This document shows, piece after piece, positions 1 to 6,994 of a stretch of DNA of 64,000 nucleotides. Positions within the stretch are counted from its first letter, which is position 1; each line of letters begins with the position of its first letter. Position numbers and translations under genes: made by a program. The notes beneath the pieces were generated by a model. The model had not been told where the DNA came from. It made no database searches and was given only the letters and a program-made list of their open reading frames with translations. Location: the NCBI RefSeq assembly GCF_024198255.1, contig NZ_JAJVKW010000008.1, positions 1 through 64,000 of the forward strand, read 5' to 3'. This DNA comes from Myxococcus guangdongensis (lineage in GTDB: Bacteria; Myxococcota; Myxococcia; Myxococcales; Myxococcaceae).

Positions 1-127
1 AGGGCCCGCCAGGTTCGCCACGTCACTCCTCGACACGATGGCTCAGGCTTCACGTGTGCGCCCTTCGTCGACGAAGAGACCGCAAGGAGAGGAAGGGCCC
101 GCCAGGTTCGCCACGTCACTCCTCGAC
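1..127. repeat. 34-bp perfect direct repeat, two copies 93 bp apart
   Basis: A 34-base unit starting AGGGCCCGCCAGG and ending CTCCTCGAC occurs at 1-34 and again, without mismatch, at 94-127. A third, degenerate copy of only its last 14 bases (13 of 14 identical) is at 150-163. The first copy touches the window edge, so the array may extend to the left. I see no coding sequence here. Function is unknown. Confidence 0.8.
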
Positions 128-476
128 GTGTGAGAGCGCGTAGCGGTGGCGTCCCTCCTCGACGGGCGAGGGCTCCGGGGCAGCAGCGTATGCGGGTGCG
201 CGAGCCACGTCGACTGACGACCAAGGCACCTTCAATGGACGCCACCATGACGAGGAAGCAAGCCAGAGAGGTGCGACCCGTCAGGTGCAGCGTCACCGGT
301 TGAAGGACGATGCACGAGCCCAGCGCCGCCGACGGTGCACATAGATGGCCCGATGAGCACCGCGCAACGCACGAGGAAGCCACGCAGCGGGAGCCAGCGC
401 TCCAGTTCACCGTCCGCGGCTCGAAGCCCGTGGCCTCCTCCGAGCTGAGGAGGCCACCTGGGCCGAGACAGACGTG
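128..476. other. intergenic region without a recognisable gene
   Basis: About 350 bases between the direct repeat and the stop of the zinc-ribbon/GYF gene. Short open frames exist on both strands, but their translations are Arg/Pro/Ser-rich and resemble no family I know. Apart from the degenerate third repeat copy at 150-163 I see no regulatory or RNA element. Confidence 0.5.
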
Positions 477-2201
477 CTACCGACCGGAGAGGACCAGCGG
501 AATCTCCAGCTCGATGTCCTCGCCGGAGAAGCTGGAGAAGCTCATGCGCCGGGCACGCTCACGGATGCACGAACCCACCGCGTTCGCGTTGCCGTTGAGC
601 TCCTTGCGGTCGAACTTCGCCTCCTTCACCGCGCCGGACGTACCCACCGTGGCCGTGAGCGTCGCCTTGCCGCCCTTGTAGGCCGGGTTGCGCTTGAGCT
701 CCTGCTCCACGCAGTCGCGGAACGAGGTCTGCGCCTGCTCCACCACGCGCTCCACCTCTTCGTCCGAAGGCCCCCCGACATCCTCCGAGTCCGCCGCCGC
801 GACCTCCGCGCCCTCGCGAACCTCCGGCGCCACGTCCTTCTTCTCCGCGTCGTTGTAGACCGCCTTCACCTGCTCCTGCGTCGGAGCCGCCGCCCCTTCC
901 GCGCCCGGCGTGGGCTCGGCCTTCGGCTCCGCCGCCTTGGGCTCGGTGGGGACCGGCGCGCCCTGAGGCGGCGCCTTTGGAACCGGAGCGACCGGCGGCG
1001 GAGGCGTATTGCCCAACAACTTGTCGCGCAGCGCACCCACGCCCGCGCCGGTGAAGACGGACTGCTCCACCGCCTGTCCCTGCGCGTCCACCGTGGTGAC
1101 CCGCAGCGGCATCACCCCGAGCGCCTCCGACAACACGTAGGCGACGACCAGCGGCAGCAGGAGCACCAGCAGGACGACGGCGACGTACTTCATCGGCGAG
1201 TTGCGCCGCGTCACGCCCGCCTTCTTGGCCACCTGTCGCGTGTTCTCGCGAGGATCACGCTTCGCGGGCGCCTGGGTCTCCTCGCCCCCTTCCTCGCCCT
1301 GCGAGTCGTCGTACGGATTGCCGCCCGCATCGTCCTGCTCCCCACCCTTCTCGGGGAGGTCCAGGTCGGAGAACAGCTCGTTGAGCGGCGCGGCGGTCGC
1401 GGCCGGCGCGGCGCCCCGACGACCCGCGGGCTGCGGCTGGTTTCGAGGGTCCGGCTCACCGAAGTACGTCGTGTCCGGGTCCTCCTCCGGCACCCACTGA
1501 CGCGCCGACTGCGGCTCCTCGGGCTCGGGCTGCTGGAAGGCCTGCGGCTCCGGCTCCTGCGGGAACTGCGGCTCCGGCTCGGAGAACACCGGATGCTGGG
1601 GCTCCGGCTCACGACGAGCCGGCGCGGCCTTCGCCGTGGCGCGCACGGGCGGCTCCGCCACGGGGGGCGGCGCAGGGGGCGGCGGGGGCGGCTCCGGTGC
1701 GGGAGGGGGAACGAACAGGCCGGCGAGCTCCGGCACGTCCGCGCCGCGCTTCCAGTCCGCCATGCCCTGCTGCCAGAAGAAGCTCCGGCCGCTGATGGTG
1801 CCCGTGGCGATGAGCTCACGCAGGGCGCCCTCGTCCAACGGGCCCTCCTGCTTGTTCTTCACCATCACGAACCAGGGCGAGCCCGTGGCGCGCAGCGGCG
1901 CGGCCCTCGTGGGCTCATCGTCCCAGGGCGTCTGGAGCGCCGCGGGCGGCGCCTTGGCCACGGGCGGCGCGGAGGCCGCCGGCGCGGGGACGCTGACGGA
2001 TGGGTCGGCCAAGGAGCGCTCTTGCGCTCTGAGCCGCTCCACGTCCGCGAGCGACACCACGCGGGTGCTCTCTTCTTCGGCGGGTCCTTCGACGGTGATG
2101 ACGTTCTGGCAGTTCTTGCAACGGACCTTGACCGTCTTGCCGCGGACTTTTTCGTCCGCAATGGAGTACCGCTTCTGGCAATTGTCGCAGGTGAAGTTCA
2201 A
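477..2201 (-). CDS. MJ0042 zinc-ribbon / GYF / AgmX-PglI C-terminal domain protein
   Basis: A 574-residue multidomain protein of the kind common in myxobacteria. Residues 1-35 form an MJ0042-type zinc ribbon with C5-x2-C8 and C28-x2-C31. A GYF-like (DUF4339) domain spans about 109-163 (PWFVMV...GPLDEGALREL). A long Pro/Glu/Ala-rich linker follows, then one membrane segment at about 337-359. The last 95 residues resemble the TonB-like C-terminal domain of AgmX/PglI gliding-motility proteins. This suggests an inner-membrane protein with cytoplasmic zinc-ribbon and GYF domains and a periplasmic C-terminal domain. The start is a TTG, chosen because the zinc ribbon begins there (MNFTCDNCQ). Precise function is unknown; a link to motility is inferred only from the C-terminal domain. 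Confidence 0.85.
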   Translation of the reverse strand: MNFTCDNCQKRYSIADEKVRGKTVKVRCKNCQNVITVEGPAEEESTRVVSLADVERLRAQERSLADPSVSVPAPAASAPPVAKAPPAALQTPWDDEPTRAAPLRATGSPWFVMVKNKQEGPLDEGALRELIATGTISGRSFFWQQGMADWKRGADVPELAGLFVPPPAPEPPPPPPAPPPVAEPPVRATAKAAPARREPEPQHPVFSEPEPQFPQEPEPQAFQQPEPEEPQSARQWVPEEDPDTTYFGEPDPRNQPQPAGRRGAAPAATAAPLNELFSDLDLPEKGGEQDDAGGNPYDDSQGEEGGEETQAPAKRDPRENTRQVAKKAGVTRRNSPMKYVAVVLLVLLLPLVVAYVLSEALGVMPLRVTTVDAQGQAVEQSVFTGAGVGALRDKLLGNTPPPPVAPVPKAPPQGAPVPTEPKAAEPKAEPTPGAEGAAAPTQEQVKAVYNDAEKKDVAPEVREGAEVAAADSEDVGGPSDEEVERVVEQAQTSFRDCVEQELKRNPAYKGGKATLTATVGTSGAVKEAKFDRKELNGNANAVGSCIRERARRMSFSSFSGEDIELEIPLVLSGR

Positions 2202-2353
2202 GGGGAGCGTCCGGCTCGCGGGGGGAAAACGAGGTCCCGGATGCTACCGCTAGAAATCTCCCGCGCAAACCAATCGGTTGACTCCGCCGTGCGGCCCAAC
2301 TATGGAGCCCGCCTCTGCCCCTGTCTTCTCTCGCCTATTTCAGAAGGTGGCGA

Positions 2354-2644
2354 ATGCCGGCGAAGGACCTCGGTTCAAAGTTCATCTGCTTCAAGTGTCA
2401 GACGAAGTTCTACGACATGAAGAAGCCTGACCCGCTGTGCCCGAAGTGTGGCGCGGACCAACGGGAAAGCCCTGCACTCAAGCCTCAGCCCGAGGGACGC
2501 CGTGGCCGTCTGGCCGCAGCCCCCAAGGTCATCGAGCCCGAGCCCGAGGAGCCAGCCGCCGCGAGCGAGGAGGAGGAGGAAGACCTCGACTCGTTCGACG
2601 ACGACGAGAGCGCGACCGCCGAGTCTGAGGACGACGACGCCTGA
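2354..2644 (+). CDS. FYDLN-type acidic zinc-ribbon protein (TIGR02300 family)
   Basis: A 96-residue protein with an N-terminal zinc ribbon (C12-x2-C15, C29-x2-C32) containing FYDM, the local form of the family's FYDLN signature. The second half is strongly acidic (runs of Glu and Asp) and probably disordered. This matches the small FYDLN-acid family of proteobacteria, whose role is not established. The gene is divergent from the MJ0042 zinc-ribbon gene, and the 152 bases between them must hold both promoters. The ATG is preceded by a purine-rich AAGGTGG at a good distance. Confidence 0.85.
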   Translation: MPAKDLGSKFICFKCQTKFYDMKKPDPLCPKCGADQRESPALKPQPEGRRGRLAAAPKVIEPEPEEPAAASEEEEEDLDSFDDDESATAESEDDDA

Positions 2645-2658
2645 TTCAGGGGTGTGCG

Positions 2659-2684
2659 GGCTTCCTGGCGAGCGCCAGGAGGCC
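2659..2684. terminator. GC-rich hairpin between convergent genes
   Basis: A 26-base near-perfect inverted repeat (GGCTTCCTGGCG / CGCCAGGAGGCC, one T-G wobble) lies 15 bases after the stop of the FYDLN gene and 98 bases beyond the stop of the convergent small gene. There is no T tract, so it is at best a GC-type or bidirectional terminator. Confidence 0.5.
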
Positions 2685-2782
2685 TGCGAGCCTCGGATGT
2701 CCTCACGAGGCGGATTGCGTGTACCCGGTGCGCCCTTCGCGGGGCGCGTCCCGGGCCTGCTTCACGACCGACGTGCTTCCGT

Positions 2783-2947
2783 TCAGGTCCCCGATGCCAG
2801 CGCCAGCTCCGTGAGCGCGCGGCGGATCTGCTCGTAGAGGCCGGGTCCCATCTCCTGCATCCCTACCGGACGCGGCTCCTTGCGGGGCGCCTCCACGGTC
2901 TGCATCGGGCTCGTCAGTGTGGTCCGCTTCTTGGGCTGCATCGTCAT
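2783..2947 (-). CDS. small protein of 54 residues, unknown function
   Basis: A short open frame starting with ATG at 2947, directly preceded by the purine-rich GAGAGGGGGG that can serve as ribosome binding site, and ending in TGA. The product begins MTMQPKKRTTLTSPMQTVE and ends LTELALASGT. It is basic at the front and has a predicted amphipathic helix (GLYEQIRRALTELAL) at the back. No signal peptide or membrane segment. I recognise no family. A plausible extended -10 sequence lies about 30 bases upstream. Supported by the binding site, promoter candidate, sensible codon use and lack of a competing gene; not proven. Confidence 0.6.
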   Translation of the reverse strand: MTMQPKKRTTLTSPMQTVEAPRKEPRPVGMQEMGPGLYEQIRRALTELALASGT

Positions 2948-2976
2948 GCCCCCCTCTCGTGTTGAAACCCATCAGC

Positions 2977-2985
2977 AGTGTAGCA
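2977..2985 (-). promoter_or_regulatory. candidate extended -10 promoter of the 54-residue gene
   Basis: On the minus strand the sequence reads TTGCTACACT, an extended -10 element (TGC then TACACT), in a locally AT-rich patch within a GC-rich genome. A start of transcription near 2970 would give a leader of about 23 bases. No good -35 box is visible. Confidence 0.35.
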
Positions 2986-3100
2986 ATTTTCCCGTCGCAG
3001 CGGAACTGAAATCCGGACGCACACGCCGCACCTCCTAGTACGTGCAGGGGCGAAAACCTTCCGCCCTTTCGCCAAGAAAGCTGGAAACGGCCGGTGCGGG

Positions 3101-3886
3101 CTACTGCTGGAGGTCCGTGACGGCCCAGTCCTGCTCCACCTGGACGCTCTCGCCGGCGCGGACATTCACCGTCTTCTCTGCCTGGGGCAGCCGCTCGTGC
3201 CAGAAGACGAGGGTGTGGGAGCCCTCGGGGACTTCCAGCCGGAAGCGCCCGTCCTGGGAGGTGGTGGCGAAATACAGATGGTCGAACGTCCTCACCACGG
3301 CCCGCATCCACGGGTGGATGTCGCAGCGGATGGGGACGACGCCCGGCTCCTCGGGCAGCGGCTTGCGCGTGGTCATCCCCTCCAAGGGCATGGCCACGTT
3401 GAAGAAGGAGCGCTTGGTGCTGGAGGAGGCGCGCACGTTGTGGACCAGCGGGTCCGAGTTGCGCAGCGACAGTTGCGAGCCGGCGCGGGCGGCGAGGACC
3501 GGTGGATCATAGAGGCACTTCTTCTGGTCCAGCACGGGCTCCGCGGGCGGCTGGGCCGGTGCGGGCAACGCGCTCGCCGACTTCAGGGCCACCACCGTGT
3601 AGGCCAGCGCCCCCTCGCTCCCCACGACGAGGGAGCGGTCCTCCGTCTGCTCGCCACACACCGACACCACGGTGCCAATGGTGGGAGACGAGGTGGGGGG
3701 CGGCGGGGTACCGGTGAGCCGGACGCGTCCCTCGATGACGCCCCACTTCACGTCGGCGGCGGGACGGGCGGAGACGGGGGCCTGCGCCTGAGGGGCCGCG
3801 GGTGGAGACGGGGGCGCGGACGACTCGCGGCAGGCGAAGGCGAGCGCGAACAGGGGCAGCGAGCGAAGAAAGGTGGCGCGGAGCAC
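3101..3886 (-). CDS. lipoprotein with cupredoxin-like / regulatory-like beta domain
   Basis: From the GTG at 3886 the product has 261 residues and starts with a lipoprotein signal (FLRSLPLFALAFAC, lipobox Cys about 19). A Pro/Ala-rich spacer follows, then a beta-rich domain. Towards the end are DPLVHNVRA and the cluster CDIHPWM (Cys-x2-His-x2-Met). Together these resemble the His, Cys, His and Met ligands of a type-1 copper site. The last 50 residues (GRFRLEVPEGSHTLVFWHE) look like a carboxypeptidase-regulatory-like beta sandwich. Likely an envelope lipoprotein, perhaps copper-binding. An upstream TTG at 3922 is possible, but it would place extra residues before the signal peptide and has no binding site. 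Confidence 0.75.
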   Translation of the reverse strand: MLRATFLRSLPLFALAFACRESSAPPSPPAAPQAQAPVSARPAADVKWGVIEGRVRLTGTPPPPTSSPTIGTVVSVCGEQTEDRSLVVGSEGALAYTVVALKSASALPAPAQPPAEPVLDQKKCLYDPPVLAARAGSQLSLRNSDPLVHNVRASSSTKRSFFNVAMPLEGMTTRKPLPEEPGVVPIRCDIHPWMRAVVRTFDHLYFATTSQDGRFRLEVPEGSHTLVFWHERLPQAEKTVNVRAGESVQVEQDWAVTDLQQ

Positions 3887-4049
3887 GTGTTCCCGTCTAA
3901 CGGGTGCGTGAAGCTCTTTCAAATGGTGGATGGTGCCCCGAGCGCCCGGGGGATGACTCTGGGTCGATTTGGGCGTTGGACCCCCATCATCCTTGTTGGT
4001 ACAAGAGCGCGCGGCCGTACACGGTGCGGCCCTGTGGGAGGCAGCAACT

Positions 4050-4781
4050 TTGCGGGAGAAATTGAAGGCGCTGGCGGAGCTTCAGAATGTGGACCTGGAG
4101 GTCGCATCGCTCCGGAAGGCCGCGGACATCCACCCCCGTCAGATTGCCGAGTTGGAGCGGGAGCTGGGTGTGGCTCGCAGCGCCATCGAGGCCGAGCGCG
4201 CACGGGTCGCCGACATGGAGCGGCAGAAGACCCAGGTCGAGCAGAACATCACGGACGAGAAGGACAAGGTGAAGAAGTGGGAGGCGCGCCTGGCAGAACA
4301 GCGCTCCACCCGCGAGTACTCCGCCCTGGCCCGTGAAATCGACATCGCCAAGAAGGCCAATCTGACGATGGCCGAGGAGCAGGTGGAGCTGACGAAGCAG
4401 CTCGGCCAGGCTCGCGAGGCGCTCAAGGGCAAGGAGGCGGAGTTCGCCACGAAGCAGCAGGGCCTGTCCGCGAGGATGGGTGAGCTGCGCGGCAAGCTGG
4501 GCGAGTCCGAGGCGCAGGTGAAGGCGCTCGAGGGCCGTCGCGCGGGTGTCTCGGAGGGCGTGGACGCCACGCTGCTGCGGCGCTACGAGGTGGTGCGCAA
4601 GAAGAAGCTGCCCGCGCTGGTCGGCGTGGTGGCTGGCACCTGCCAGGGCTGCAACATGAACGTGCCCCCGCAGCTGTACAACAACCTGCGCACCTCGCTC
4701 GGCACGGACATCTGCCCGTCCTGCAACCGCATCATCTACGCGGTGGAAGCGCTCCAGGAAACGCCCGCGGCGGCGAAGTAG
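4050..4781 (+). CDS. coiled-coil C4-type zinc-ribbon protein (CdsZ/DUF164 family)
   Basis: A 243-residue protein. Residues 1-170 form a long coiled coil rich in Glu, Lys, Arg and Ala. The C-terminus carries two CxxC pairs (TCQGCNM and ICPSCNR) making a zinc ribbon. This is the architecture of the C4-type zinc-ribbon family that includes chlamydial CdsZ, typically about 240 residues and thought to bind nucleic acid. The TTG at 4050 was chosen because GGGAGG sits 8 bases upstream and because the family begins at LREKLKALAELQ; further-upstream starts add unrelated sequence. The RNase HI gene begins 9 bases after the stop, so the two are probably co-transcribed. Confidence 0.85.
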   Translation: MREKLKALAELQNVDLEVASLRKAADIHPRQIAELERELGVARSAIEAERARVADMERQKTQVEQNITDEKDKVKKWEARLAEQRSTREYSALAREIDIAKKANLTMAEEQVELTKQLGQAREALKGKEAEFATKQQGLSARMGELRGKLGESEAQVKALEGRRAGVSEGVDATLLRRYEVVRKKKLPALVGVVAGTCQGCNMNVPPQLYNNLRTSLGTDICPSCNRIIYAVEALQETPAAAK

Positions 4782-4790
4782 GCCGCACGG

Positions 4791-5411
4791 ATGCCCGCGC
4801 CGTCGTTGGTCGACATCCTCCGCCACATCGCGCGCGAGGAGCCGCTCTCGTCGACGGTGCGAGCCTTCCGCGGCCTCACGCGGGAGCACCTGGGTCAGCT
4901 CATCGACGAGGCCGCCACCCGCCTGGACCCGTCCCCGCCGCTCGGGGACGTGGTGGCGCGGGCGCCCGCCGCCGAGGCCGTGGCCCCTACCCCGCCCTCC
5001 GAGCCATTGCCCCACGTGCGCGTCTATTCAGACGGCGCCGCCAGGGGCAACCCCGGGCCCGCCGGCGCGGGCGCGGTGGTGACGGACGCCGAGGGACAGG
5101 TGGTCGCCCGGCTGGGCCGCTTCCTCGGAACGCAGACGAACAACCACGCCGAGTACATGGGCCTGTTGTTGGGCCTGAAGCACGCGAAGGTGCTGGGCGC
5201 GCGCGAGGTGGACGTCTTCGCGGACAGCGAGCTGCTCATCCGGCAGCTGGGCGGTCAGTACCAGGTGAAGAGCGCCACGCTGCGGCCGCTGTTCGACGAG
5301 GCGAAGAAGCTCCTGTCGGGCTTCGCCCGCGTGAAGCTGCACCACATCCCGCGCGCGAAGAACGCGGAAGCGGACGTCATGAGCAACCGGGCCATCGACG
5401 AGCGGATGTAG
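4791..5411 (+). CDS. ribonuclease HI family protein
   Basis: 206 residues. The C-terminal 130 are an RNase H fold that cleaves RNA in RNA/DNA hybrids. The four carboxylates are visible: Asp in VYSDGAARGNPG, Glu in NNHAEYMGL, Asp in VFADSELL, and Asp in KNAEADVMS. The N-terminal 75 residues are an extension with no recognisable hybrid-binding motif, ending in a Pro/Ala-rich linker. It follows the zinc-ribbon gene by 9 bases, an operon arrangement seen in other deltaproteobacteria. It is closer to the short archaeal/Bacillus-type RNase HI than to E. coli RnhA. Confidence 0.9.
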   Translation: MPAPSLVDILRHIAREEPLSSTVRAFRGLTREHLGQLIDEAATRLDPSPPLGDVVARAPAAEAVAPTPPSEPLPHVRVYSDGAARGNPGPAGAGAVVTDAEGQVVARLGRFLGTQTNNHAEYMGLLLGLKHAKVLGAREVDVFADSELLIRQLGGQYQVKSATLRPLFDEAKKLLSGFARVKLHHIPRAKNAEADVMSNRAIDERM

Positions 5412-5420
5412 ACTCTTGGG

Positions 5421-5900
5421 ATGGTGCTCGAGCTGCGGAGCTCCCACGGCCACTCGCTTCGACTGGACATCGTCGGGTACCAGTACCCGGCTGGAACCGT
5501 CGACAGCCTGAACTGGCTGCTCATCCGCTTCACGGTCCAGGTGCCAGGACAGGCCCCCTGGACCAAGGTCGACCCCAGCCTCGAGACAGGGGAACTGCTC
5601 TCACTCGCACGCTGGTTCGAGGCCATGGGCAGTGTCGACATGCGGGGCCCTCGGCCCGCCTATTTCTTCCTCGAGCCCAACCTCTCCTTCTCCCTCGTGC
5701 CGGAGAAAGAGGGGAAGCGGCGGCTTCGCGTCCACTTCGATGCCGAGTCACGGCCCCCATGGGCACACCCACGTGGCCAAGGCGCATTCAGCAACGCCTG
5801 GGTTGAGTTCCCTCTCGAGGAGGTGGACCCGAAGGCCATGGCACAGTGGGCGCGTGAGGAGCACGCCCGCTTCCCTCCCAGGGAGCCCCCATGGAGCTGA
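5421..5900 (+). CDS. WapI-type immunity-like protein
   Basis: A 159-residue soluble protein without signal or membrane segment. The first 75 residues (MVLELRSSHGHSLRLDIVGYQYP..., NWLLIRFTVQV, WTKVDPSLETGELLSLARWFE) resemble the WapI family of contact-dependent toxin immunity proteins. These share an opening GYQ[FY]P, a central W-x(n)-V strand and the D-x2-L-x-T-x-E-L motif. No toxin gene is visible beside it. It starts 9 bases after the RNase HI stop and ends 50 bases before rnpB. An alternative is a domesticated orphan member with a housekeeping role. Confidence 0.6.
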   Translation: MVLELRSSHGHSLRLDIVGYQYPAGTVDSLNWLLIRFTVQVPGQAPWTKVDPSLETGELLSLARWFEAMGSVDMRGPRPAYFFLEPNLSFSLVPEKEGKRRLRVHFDAESRPPWAHPRGQGAFSNAWVEFPLEEVDPKAMAQWAREEHARFPPREPPWS

Positions 5901-5950
5901 CCCTCGGCCCCTGGAGTGGACCGCCCTCCCGGGCCTGTTGTAAGGGGCAG

Positions 5951-6352
<402 letters not shown>

Positions 6353-6367
6353 TTTTTCCCCGCCGCC

Positions 6368-6925
6368 TCAGCGCGCCACGGGCACTTGCGCGACCAGCAG
6401 GCGGTTCTTCCCGTCGTTGCGCACCGCGTCCGGGTTGGTCAGCGTCAGGCGCGCGTCCGTGCGGGGGTCCCACAGCCCCAGCCAGATGTTGAGCGCCTTC
6501 GGGTTCGCGTCCGCGGGCAGGTAGATGGAGAACTCGTCCTTCACCGTCTCGCCCGGCTTCCACTGGGACGTGGGCAACAAGCCGTTGGCCGGCTTGTGGT
6601 CCAGGTTCATCCGCTCCATGCGGCCACCCGCGTCCTCGACGTGGACGAAGATGAGGTAGTCCTCGTCCATCGCCTCGAGCACCTTGAAGTAGAGGGTGAC
6701 CTGGGCGCGCTCGCCGGGCGTCAGCCGCCCGGGTTGCACGGTGGCCGCCACCAGCTCCACCTTGCCCCCGAGGTTGGCGCCGTTGCGCACGGAGAGCGCT
6801 GGAATCTGCGTCACGGTGGCGGCCTTGCGCTGCTCGGCGCTGGCGCCGCCGGGAGCCTCGACGATGCAGGCGCTGGCCAGCAGGAGAACCGACGGGAGCA
6901 CGACAGTGGGGAGATTGAGGCGCAT
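6368..6925 (-). CDS. predicted lipoprotein, unknown function
   Basis: 185 residues with a lipoprotein signal (VVLPSVLLLASAC, Cys 20). The mature part is a beta-rich single domain (LTPGERAQVTLYFKVLEAMDEDYLIFVHVED; NIWLGLWDPRTDARLTLTN). The GLWDPRTDAR-type segment resembles immunoglobulin-like domains attached to some bacterial glycosyltransferases and lipoproteins. It converges on rnpB, ending 15 bases after that gene, and is divergent from ftsY. Function is unknown. Confidence 0.75.
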   Translation of the reverse strand: MRLNLPTVVLPSVLLLASACIVEAPGGASAEQRKAATVTQIPALSVRNGANLGGKVELVAATVQPGRLTPGERAQVTLYFKVLEAMDEDYLIFVHVEDAGGRMERMNLDHKPANGLLPTSQWKPGETVKDEFSIYLPADANPKALNIWLGLWDPRTDARLTLTNPDAVRNDGKNRLLVAQVPVAR

Positions 6926-6994
6926 GGCCCGCTGTTTCTACTCGGCCGGGGGCGCTGCATCCACCGGCGTGTTGGTGTATGCGGAGCCGCGCCC

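Noticed and set aside
1-127. Two identical repeats suggested a CRISPR array
   Set aside because: Only two full copies with a 59-base spacer, no regular third copy and no cas genes.
310-681. A 123-residue open frame on the plus strand
   Set aside because: It overlaps the C-terminal coding region of the zinc-ribbon gene on the other strand, has Arg/Pro/Ser-biased composition and resembles nothing.
474-2420. A 648-residue plus-strand frame antisense to the zinc-ribbon/GYF gene
   Set aside because: Arg/Leu/His/Gly-rich translation typical of the antisense of GC-rich genes; the minus strand encodes recognisable domains.
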